DNA of 22,880 nucleotides, taken from Oscillospiraceae bacterium (GTDB lineage Bacteria > Bacillota > Clostridia > Oscillospirales > Acutalibacteraceae). The stretch is taken from assembly GCA_902761265.1 (NCBI GenBank), contig CACWJV010000012.1:1-22880 (forward strand), in the 5' to 3' direction. The position numbers and the translations under genes were made by a program. Under the pieces are notes generated by a model. It was not told where the DNA came from, did no database searches, and saw only the letters and a list, made by a program, of their open reading frames with translations. Below, one piece after another: positions 7,449 to 16,300 of the stretch. Within the stretch, counting starts at the first letter, position 1. Each line of letters begins with the position of its first letter.

Positions 7449-8405
7449 ATGAAAGGCAGATCCGCTGTAAAAACAATGCTCAAACTCGGCGCCGGCACGG
7501 CGGCCGCGGTGATGGGCGCAGGCGCACTGGTGTATGAATGCGCGCTGAACACAAAGTTGAACGGCTTTTTTGTCGATTTGTTTGACGACCGAAGCGACGT
7601 TGAGACGGTGCAATCCGCAGACGGCGTCCCGCCGCGCGAACCCGGCTGGTTCGACCGGCACAAGGGCGACGATCAGGTGATCACCACCGAAGCGACCGGC
7701 CGTATCCACGCCTATATCATCCCGGCACAGCAGCCGTCGCACAAATGGGCGATTCTCTGCCACGGCTACAACTCCGGGCCGGCGTCCGTCGGCGTGTTCG
7801 CAGAGCATTACCGCCCGTTGGGCTACAACTGCATCTGTCCTTCGCTGCGCGGCTGGGGCAACGACGAAAAACGGTATTGCACGATGGGGTTCCACGACAA
7901 GGATATTCTGCTTGCGTGGATCGACTACGTTGTGCAGGCGGACCGGGAGGCCGAGATCCTTTTGCACGGGTATTCCATGGGCGCCGTGACCGTGATGCTT
8001 GCGACCGGTGAAGCGCTGCCGCCGCAGGTGAAGGCGGCTGTTTGCGACTGCGGCTTCACAAGCTGCTGGGAGCAGTATGCGAACGTGATCAAGCTTTACG
8101 CGAAGCTGCCGGCGTTTCCGCTGCTTCACGCCGTCAATGCAACGTCCATGCTGCGCGGAAATTTTGATATCCGCAAAAACGTGCCCATCGACGCTGTCCG
8201 ACGCAGCGTGACCCCCACGGTATTTCTCCACGGCACAGAAGACCACTTTGTGCCGTTTGCCATGATGGACCGGCTGTATGACGCCTGTGCCGCACCGAAG
8301 GCGAAGCAGGCCATTGCGGGCGCGGATCACGCACAGTCGGTCTACGTCGATCCGGCGCTGTACTGGAAAACGGTAGACGGCTTTTTACAAGATAAGATCA
8401 AATAA
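7449..8405 (+). CDS. Membrane-anchored alpha/beta hydrolase
   Basis: A 318-residue serine hydrolase. Residues 10-28 form an N-terminal hydrophobic anchor, so the catalytic part is probably outside the membrane. The oxyanion loop HGYN is at 105-108, the nucleophile elbow GYSMG puts Ser at 176, and the triad is completed by Asp265 in HGTEDHFVP and His294 in GADHAQS. The pattern matches clostridial lysophospholipase/dipeptidyl-peptidase-like hydrolases (BAAT/S9-type); the substrate is unknown. A GGATGAGGTG-type binding site precedes the ATG. It follows the TfoX-like gene by 32 bases and is closed by a hairpin with a T-run. Confidence 0.85.
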   Translation: MKGRSAVKTMLKLGAGTAAAVMGAGALVYECALNTKLNGFFVDLFDDRSDVETVQSADGVPPREPGWFDRHKGDDQVITTEATGRIHAYIIPAQQPSHKWAILCHGYNSGPASVGVFAEHYRPLGYNCICPSLRGWGNDEKRYCTMGFHDKDILLAWIDYVVQADREAEILLHGYSMGAVTVMLATGEALPPQVKAAVCDCGFTSCWEQYANVIKLYAKLPAFPLLHAVNATSMLRGNFDIRKNVPIDAVRRSVTPTVFLHGTEDHFVPFAMMDRLYDACAAPKAKQAIAGADHAQSVYVDPALYWKTVDGFLQDKIK

Positions 8406-8453
8406 AAGCCGCGCATATTCACATATTCGACAGGTTCTCTGTTATTACAATAC

Positions 8454-8495
8454 AACACCGGACAGCGCTTCTGATGAGGTCTGCCCGGTGTTTTG
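8454..8495. terminator. Terminator after the hydrolase gene
   Basis: AACACCGG (8454-8461) pairs with CCGGTGTT (8485-8492), with T at 8491-8494 on the + strand. On the minus strand the same stem is followed by the weaker T-rich TTGTATTGT, so it may also stop the convergent kinase transcript. Bases 8496-8623 show no other signal. Confidence 0.6.
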
Positions 8496-8623
8496 TACTT
8501 GGTGCCGCGGTTTGTGTGCCGGCAGTGCATGGTATGCTTTGATGGAGATGGGTCGGATGCCGTCGTTGCTTTCAATTTGTTTCGCAGCGATGGAGTGTAT
8601 GCATTTGATTGCCGTAATGGGAA

Positions 8624-9916
8624 TTAAGCGCTTTTCAAAGATAACAGCGCTAAGACAAAACCATTCTCTATGTGAATGATGTATTCTCCATCATATTTAT
8701 CCGCAAGGTCTTCTAAAATCTTCTTGCCGAAACCATGCGCTTGTTTTTCTTTCTGTGTTTCATCCAAAAGCATTTCCGCATTGTTTTTTGTTTTAATGAA
8801 CAGATACCCCTCTTTCTCGAATATGTCAATGTCCACTTTCTTTTCTGTGCCGGTACTGTCGCGTTCGCTTGCTTCAATAGCATTGTCAATCAGATTTACA
8901 AGCGCACGACATAGATCCATTTCGTCAATTGCCAGATCGGCAGGCACCAATACGTTCACTTCGGTTGCAATTCCTTTTTCCCTGCACAGCTTTACTTTGT
9001 TGGAAAGTACAGCGTTGATAAAACTGTTTTCGGAATAATAGGAAAGCGGGATGTTGTTGATGTCTAAACTCAGCGACTCAAACAACTTCCGCGCCTGCGG
9101 AGAATCGGTTGTGTCCAGCAGCGTCTCCATTACCAGCATAATATTGGAAAAATCATGCTTTATCTTTCGCAATTCCGTTTCGTTCTGTTTCAAATCAGAA
9201 TAGTATTGTAAATTGAGCTGGTTTTTGTATTCCAGTGCGTCAACGGAGGCCTGCAGTTCTGCGTTCTGAATGACGTCGGTAAATGCACGAAATGCGAGGA
9301 TATCCGAAACAAAGCAAAAGCCAATCGCTACAATCGTCAGAATACAAAGACGCGTTGACATTGGCGTTGACCAAAGCGCACCGTCGTTTACACCGATAAA
9401 CCGCATATCAAAAATCATAAACATAAAGAACTGACTGAGCGGAATTGTGCTGATTGCAATCATTTTGCGATTGAGCTTCACCGTCTTGACTACGCGAATA
9501 GAGTGCGCAGTCAGTATGAGTCCGCCAACCATGACAATCGCGCAAAGCGAACAAGCCAACATCATTTTCAGATTCGGGTTATCGATTTGAAACACGCTGA
9601 TGGTTGCATAAGAGAAAATATCTGACGAATACAACCAAACATAAGCTGCCACCAGAATCACCAGTCGTTTGAGCAACTTATCTTTGTTCATCAGCAGTGG
9701 ATACAGAAACTGAAAACTGATTAAACAAACGGTGCGCGGGATTCTGGCTGTAATCAGAATGCCGAGCAGAAGATTGCCGACAACATAAATAACCGCCGTC
9801 GGAATCTTGCGCCAGCGCGGTTGCAAGAAACTCGAAAAAAAGCAGGCCATGCTTGAAAAATAGATGGTTTGGAAACAAACATACAGGACATTTGAAAAAG
9901 TGGAAAGATCAGCCAT
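8624..9916 (-). CDS. AgrC-like sensor histidine kinase (GHKL), orphan
   Basis: A 430-residue kinase. About six membrane helices span residues 10-210. A coiled linker follows (SVDALEYKNQLNLQYYSDLKQNE), then the phospho-acceptor box ELRKIKHDFSN with His254, the N-box NLIDNAIEAS at 341-350 and the G-box HGFGKKIL at 394-401. It is of the AgrC/ComD type, which usually senses peptides and phosphorylates LytTR regulators. The minus-strand ATG at 9916 has AAAGGAGA six bases upstream. No regulator gene adjoins it; the only candidate partner in the window is the LytTR protein 7.7 kb away. It aligns along its whole length with the kinase at 18349, with near-identical catalytic blocks, so the two are paralogues from duplication. 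Confidence 0.9.
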   Translation of the reverse strand: MADLSTFSNVLYVCFQTIYFSSMACFFSSFLQPRWRKIPTAVIYVVGNLLLGILITARIPRTVCLISFQFLYPLLMNKDKLLKRLVILVAAYVWLYSSDIFSYATISVFQIDNPNLKMMLACSLCAIVMVGGLILTAHSIRVVKTVKLNRKMIAISTIPLSQFFMFMIFDMRFIGVNDGALWSTPMSTRLCILTIVAIGFCFVSDILAFRAFTDVIQNAELQASVDALEYKNQLNLQYYSDLKQNETELRKIKHDFSNIMLVMETLLDTTDSPQARKLFESLSLDINNIPLSYYSENSFINAVLSNKVKLCREKGIATEVNVLVPADLAIDEMDLCRALVNLIDNAIEASERDSTGTEKKVDIDIFEKEGYLFIKTKNNAEMLLDETQKEKQAHGFGKKILEDLADKYDGEYIIHIENGFVLALLSLKSA

Positions 9917-9956
9917 TGGGGTCTCCTTTCGTTTCAGAACATTTTTGGCGGATGCA

Positions 9957-10014
9957 CTTTTACATTGTGCGATTGCTTGGATAAAGCGGCATTGCTCCCG
10001 TTATCATGTAAAAG
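9957..10014. repeat. Inverted pair of CTTTTACAT boxes upstream of the orphan kinase
   Basis: CTTTTACAT (9957-9965) and its exact reverse complement ATGTAAAAG (10006-10014) are separated by 40 bases, 41-98 bases upstream of the kinase start on the minus strand. The core resembles the TTTTTACAT boxes before the two surface-protein genes, but the orientation and spacing differ. It may be a regulator site; no convincing kinase promoter could be placed. Confidence 0.4.
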
Positions 10015-10290
10015 CTTTCGCTTACTTCTCTTTGGTTCGTTGATTGCTTCTAAGTATTTGTTTGAATCATAACAACAGGTATTCTATCACAAACAACAGA
10101 AAAAGGAAAGTGCAAAGGGCATATATCCTGCTCGTGCATTCTTCTATGCAAGAACCAAATTGGCAGCCGTGCCTTGGTATCCAAGCGCGGTGATCACATG
10201 GCGTACCGCAGGGGTTTGAAATGGCTGGGATCGGCAGATGATAAAAGAACATATCAAATCCAACGTTTTACAGGTACAAGAATCATGTGC
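10015..10290. other. Long gene-free gap between divergent kinase and surface-protein genes
   Basis: The whole gap runs from 9917 to 10386. Besides the boxes and promoter listed separately it holds an imperfect hairpin at 10167-10190, CCGTGCCTTGG against CCAAGCGCGG with one bulged C and a TAT loop. Short frames exist on both strands, but none has a ribosome binding site or a recognisable product. The hairpin lacks a T-run. I see no RNA family that I can name. Confidence 0.35.
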
Positions 10291-10293
10291 TGT

Positions 10294-10322
10294 TTTTTAC
10301 AATAAAGTGTTGTTTATTCCAA
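10294..10322 (+). promoter_or_regulatory. Putative regulator boxes before the large surface-protein gene
   Basis: TTTTTACAA (10294-10302) and TTATTCCAA (10314-10322) start 20 bases apart, the second ending 5 bases before the -35. This is the same layout as the two perfect TTTTTACAT boxes at 19692-19720. The second copy here is degenerate (7 of 9 matches to the first). Direct repeats about two helical turns apart next to the -35 are typical of LytTR activator sites, but the sequence is not the classical AgrA/ComE consensus. Confidence 0.5.
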
Positions 10323-10327
10323 TTCTA

Positions 10328-10356
10328 TTGAAACAGGACTTTCTTTTTGTTACTAT
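10328..10356 (+). promoter_or_regulatory. Promoter of the large surface-protein gene
   Basis: TTGAAA (10328-10333), 17 bases, then TACTAT (10351-10356). The expected leader is only about 25 nt and ends with AGGAGG before the ATG at 10387. Confidence 0.65.
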
Positions 10357-10386
10357 AAAACCAATAAAAACCAGGAGGAAAAGACG

Positions 10387-13300
10387 ATGAAAAAAACAAA
10401 CTGTTTTACAAAAGCGCTTGCCGTCTTCCTGACGGCGCTGATGCTGTTGAGCGTGGCGCCGTTGGGGGAACTCGCCGGGCTGGGGCTGGGTTTCGGTCTG
10501 AAGGCGGATGCGGTGACCGGTTATTCTGCCGGCGGCGCAGCAAAGTGGGCGATTGAACACTATAATGACCACGATTCCGTGCTGCTCGGCACAGGCTATT
10601 GGAACGACGGCGGCGATTGCGCAAACTTTGTATCACAGTGCCTGTATATGGGCGGCATCGACATGGATGAATACTGGAATACCACTGGTTATATGGCGCA
10701 CTGGTCGGAACTGCATGGTTGGGAATACGCTGGATCGTTCATTCGTTGTGTGCAGCTTTATAATTTTCTTGTTAACAAGAAGGGCGGCCAAGTGATTCAC
10801 AACCCGTCTGTTTCTCAGGTCGATATCGGTGATGTGTTGATCTATTATCGTCCGGAGGCAGGCAGGTTTAACCATTCTGCCATCGTGGCTGATATTGAAG
10901 GCGGTGTGCCGAAGATTGCTTATCATTCCGTTGGATGGGATCATGACTTTACGACAAACTGGCATCTTGGCTTTACCGGGGATCAAACCTATTTGATCAA
11001 GCTTCACGGTTCGGTTTGTGTGAACCAGCGCACGCGCTCTGTGGATGTGTATAAGCTCGCCAGTGGCTATCCGCATCTGTTAAGGGAACCAAACGGCGAA
11101 GATACCTATCATTTTTTTATTGAAAATGATTATGCTCTTGTTGATGAAGTACGATGGGTCAACGGACAGTCGTGGGGTCATACCATGCTTGATGCTATTT
11201 GGGGATGGGTGCCGCTGAAGTATTTTACATATCTGAATCACTACGAAACCCCGAAAGTGAATCATATTTTCGGCGTGTGGCAGACGATTCAGGTTGCAAA
11301 CTGCCAGCAGGATGGCTTGGATCGGCGTGTCTGTACCCGCTGCGGCTATACAGAAACCCGCACGACCAAGGGCGGACATATCACAGATCCGCATGCGACC
11401 TGCACGACGGAAGGAATCTGCAAGATCTGTGGTACTGTGACGGAAAATGCGCTTGGGCACATCTGGGACGATGGCCGCGTCAGTAAAAAGCCGACCTGCA
11501 CCGAGCCGGGCGATATGCTTTATTTTTGTGAACGTGATAAAGCCCATCAATATACTGACAGGGGTGTTATACCTGCGCTGGGACACGACTATCAGGCAAC
11601 GGCGACAGCACCGAGTTGCGTGCAGGACGGCATTACGACCTATGTGTGTTCACGCTGTGGCGACAGTTATGTGACCTATACGGATGAAAACAATACCTGG
11701 TCCGGTTGGACAACGGATCAGCTCGATCTTCCGGAAAACAAGGTGCGCACCATGACACAGTACCGCTATCGGGATAAGAATCTCAAGGATTCAGCCAATG
11801 GTTCTCTTGAAGACTGGACACCGTCTGATCCTGCATATACCTTCAGTGCTTGGAGCAACTGGAGCGATTGGTCAGAGACGGAAACGACTGAAAGCAAAGA
11901 TGCTGACGGTAATTTGCTGCGTGAGGTTGAAAAGCAGTATGTGAAAGTCGGTTATCTTATGCGCTATTACAACTATACAGATTATTCGGTAAGCGGTCAG
12001 AGGGGTTACTACGATTCTGCGCAAAGCGGTATGTTGCTTCGTTACGGGTTTTACAAAGGCGGATCCCAAAACGGACACGCTGAACCTCAATACTTCCCGG
12101 TATATGATGTGGATACAAGAGCGGTGAAGGTTGCACCCGGTGCATATACACCAAACGAACACAATGGATACGGACAAAACAAGAGCGGACAAACCGGATA
12201 CTTTTTGCCGCAGTGGCGTGATTGGAATTCGTCAGATTTTCCATATTGCTGCATGTATAAAGATGAAGAGGTCTGGGTATGGCAATATCGTTATCGTGAC
12301 CGCACAAAGACCTACCACTACTACCAGTGGAAAAACTGGTCTTCGTGGGATGAGACACAACCCGAGACAACCGAAAACCGCGAGATTGAATCGCGAACCG
12401 TGTACAGCTATGACCTTGCTGCGCTCGGTCACGATTTCAGCGTGCAGCAGGCGCAGACATTTGAAAACCGTGATATGCTGCTGACAGAAGCGCAGACCAA
12501 CAGCACGTGCTACTCATACGGCTATACCTGTTCGCGCTGCGGTGCGCTTGCCCCTGACAGCGTAAGCGTTCTGCACGATATTCCAGATTTTGAAACCGAA
12601 CGTGATCAATATGAAATTGTCAGCGGTGATGATGCATCCGTTACGATTTATAAGGGCGTTTGCCGCAATGGCTGCGGTTGCTATGTACTGAAGACAGTGG
12701 ACAACCACAACTATGTGGTCAAAGAGATCGTGCCGCCCACCTGCAACGGTGAAAACGGCACAGAGGGTTATACGGTCTATCGCTGTACTTTCCATGGTGA
12801 AGAGTACAACGACGACTTTGTGCCCGCACTGGAGGACGATTACAGTCATGACGTTTGGGAAGTACAGACGACGCCGACCTGCACGAAACCGGGTGTGATG
12901 ATCTGCAAGTGCGCGCGCTTTAATGCCTGCGGACACTTCAAAACAAAAGAGATCCCGCCGCTGGGGCATACCATGACGAAATATGATGCACAAAATGCGA
13001 CCTGTCTGCTGGATGGTTCCACAGAGTATTACTACTGTTCCGGCTGCGACAAATACTACGATGATGCAAATGGAACGAGTGAAATTGAAGAAAACAGTTG
13101 GGTGATTCCGGCGACCGGTCACAGCGATCCCAAGGATGTGGAATGGACGGTCGAAACACAGCGCAAGTGCGGATTTGCCGGATATGAGCGTAAATATTGT
13201 CAGAATGAATGGTGTGATGAGAAACTGACATGCGATCTCTGCAGTGATCACGGTATCCATGGCGCTGTCATCGATGAGCGCGAAACTGAACCGATCCCGG

Positions 13301-16300
13301 CGGATTTCTATGTGTTTGATTCAAAAGATGCAGTATTTGATTCTGAAACAGGGAAGTGGATTTCCACGACCTGTGACCATCCGGGTATCCTTTACTATAC
13401 ATGTAAAAACTGTGAAGGTACCCCGGACATGCACGGCTTTGTCCTCGGAGATTCCTATACCCCGCTCGAATTGGATCCGATCGATCATATGCAGCCTGTG
13501 ACGGTAGAAGATCCCGCAGCCTATTGCATCTATCCCGGCATCAGACATACAAACTGTGATTTCTGCGGGAAGAAAGATATTGTATCTCCCGAGACAATCC
13601 CGGCGCCTTTTGCAGAGCACGATCTGGAACAGCGGCAGGACAGCGGCTGCATTTATCATGTGTGTACTCGCTGCGGATACAGTCCCGATACGGATGCACA
13701 TGATTTCCAGAGAGATGCTGATAGAGACGTTGCGCCGGCTTGTCTGACAGATGGCAAAGAAGCGTACACCTGTTCGCGCTGCGGCATGTATGACGACAAG
13801 ACCCTGCCGGCGCTCGGACATGATCCGGAAAAGGTTGGCTCCTTGCCGGCAACCTGTACCGAGGGTGGTATGGATGCATACGCCTGCAAACGTGAAGGCT
13901 GTGACTTTACTTATACCGTTCCCGTCGGCCAGCCGCTCGGGCATGATGACAGCGGCAACTACACGGTGACAAAAAAAGCGTCCTGCACCGAAGACGGCAG
14001 CAAGGTTTTGACGTGTGTCCGTGTCAACGCACGCACGGGCGATGTTTGCAATGAAGAGCTGAGTAAACTGAAAATACCGGCACGCGGCCACAATATGAGC
14101 GAATGGATTGACGATTCCGCAACCGGGGAAGATGCCTGCCGCCGCAAGGATTGTATGAATACCGAAACCGGGGAGTACGAAGCCTGTACATACAGTGAAC
14201 GTGAAAATCACGTCTGGGGCGACTGGTTCGACACCGGCGATGGCGAGCAGCACAGCCGAACCTGTGAGACAATCGATACGCATATTCAGACACAGACGCA
14301 TAGCTGGACAAAGATCAGTGCGGCGGAAGCCGACTGTACCAACAGCGGCAGCATCCTCTGGCGCTGCGAAGTCTGCGGTGCTGAAAAGACCGAAGCAGTC
14401 GGACCGAACGGCCATCAGCTCGTTAAGACTGAAGCGGTTTCTGCAACCTGCCTGGAAGACGGCAACAGTGAATACTATACCTGCACAGCCTGCGGCTTGT
14501 TCTTTGCCGATGAAAACGCAGAACATGAAATTGCGCAGGATAGCTGGGTGATTGAAGCGCTCGGCCACGACTGGGGTGATTGGAAAGAAAAAACCAAAGC
14601 CACCTATGATGCCTGCGGCGAAGAGGAACGTATCTGTAATCGCGACGTTTCCCACATTGAAACCCGCCCGACGCCGATTCTGACACCGGAAAGCAAGGAA
14701 AACAAGGATATTACCGTTGACAAGGACGCGCATTATGATGCTGCAACGGGTGAAGCAACGATTTCTCTTTTTGCTGAATCGAAAGGTAAAACGATCAAAT
14801 CGAAAGACGAAACACCGCTGGATATTGTTCTGGTACTGGACCAGTCCGGTTCCATGCGTTATGAAATGGATTCTAATACCTTAATCAATAATAGTGAGGA
14901 TTCCAGACTCAAAAATTTGAAAACTGCCGCTAATTCTTTTGTTCAAAAGATCTTTGATAATGGGAATAACAACGTTGACCACAGGATCGCGGTCGTTGGT
15001 TTTGCTATGGGCGGAGCAAAGATGAGCGGATTCGATGTGGACGGGGAGAGAACAACCTTTGAAGCATACGAAAATACCAACATCCTTTCCCTTCCATCGC
15101 CGAAGTCCTTTGACCCGACACCTGCAAACATTGTGACTATGAACGGAAATTATAAGAATGCGCTGGTCAGCGTAGCTGCAGACGGGCAAGTCAATCCGGT
15201 CCTCACTTCTGCAATTGATCATCTGAACGCAAAGGGCGCAACGGCCGCTGATCTCGGTCTGATCATGGCTTGCAAGGTGTTTGAACAAAACCCGATCACA
15301 GATAGCAACCGCAGACGCGTTGTGGTATTTATGACAGACGGTGAACCGACCTATAGCAGCGGCTATCAGGACACGGTTGCAAATTACGCGATCTCCAATG
15401 CGAACCTTTTGAAGAATGCCTACGATGCAACGGTCTACAGTGTCGGTGTTGTCGGCAGCGGCATTTCCAAAGAGGGTGAGCGTTTCATGCAAAGCGTTGC
15501 AACTCAAACCGCCGACGGCAAGAAGCTTTTCTATAAAGTGACCGACTCGGAATCGTTTCTCAACTGTTTCAAAAACATTGCAGAGGAATCCGTGAAAGTA
15601 GAAAACAGCTTCGATGATGTGACGCTGGTCGATACGATCACAAAGGAATTCATAATGACCGAAACGCAGGAAAAGGCATTGCGGCTTGCTGCGATTCAGA
15701 ACCTCGGCGTCACAAACGATGATGTGTCCGTGCTTCGCTTTGCAGACGGCACAACGCAGATCCGGATTGCGCATATCCATCCGAAGGAGGTCAAACGCGA
15801 CGGAGAGAGCTACTTCCCGGTCAACATCTCCTTCACCGTTTCCGCTGATGAACAGGCGCTGCCGGAAGGTACATACGAAACGAACACGGATAACGCGGGC
15901 GTGGTCATCGGCAGCAGCGACCTGTTTGAAACCACCTTTAAACCGGCATCGGTTGAGGTGGAATCAGCGGAAGGCGTCGTATATTTCAATCTCAACGGCA
16001 GGCCGTTCCATGCAGTCCGGTTCCACACCGGAGATGCTTTGTCTGCGCCGTCACTGACGCTGCAGGGCGAGCATACGTTTGCCGGCTGGGAGATTCCGGA
16101 TCCGGTTGTATTCACCGAAGGAAAACTGGTGCTGGATGCAACGCTTGAGCAAAAGGAATATACCGTGACATGGGAATATGACGGCGGAACAAAGACCGAT
16201 TCCTATAATGAGGGCGACATCCTTACGCCGTCGCAGATCGGCTTGAACGGCGACGGAGAGCTGTTTGACGGATGGGATCCGCAGGCGCCGCTGACCATGC

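Noticed and set aside
10067..10252. 61-residue Cys-rich minus-strand frame with a hydrophobic end, considered as a peptide signal precursor
   Set aside because: No ribosome binding site, no leader resembling AgrD or a bacteriocin, and no processing or export partner nearby.
10198..10305. 35-residue + strand frame before the giant gene
   Set aside because: No ribosome binding site, no family resemblance, and it runs into the proposed regulator boxes.
13321..14733. 470-residue minus-strand frame inside the giant surface-protein gene
   Set aside because: It follows the codon periodicity of the + strand gene, has no credible start site or domain, and resembles the other antisense frames along this gene.
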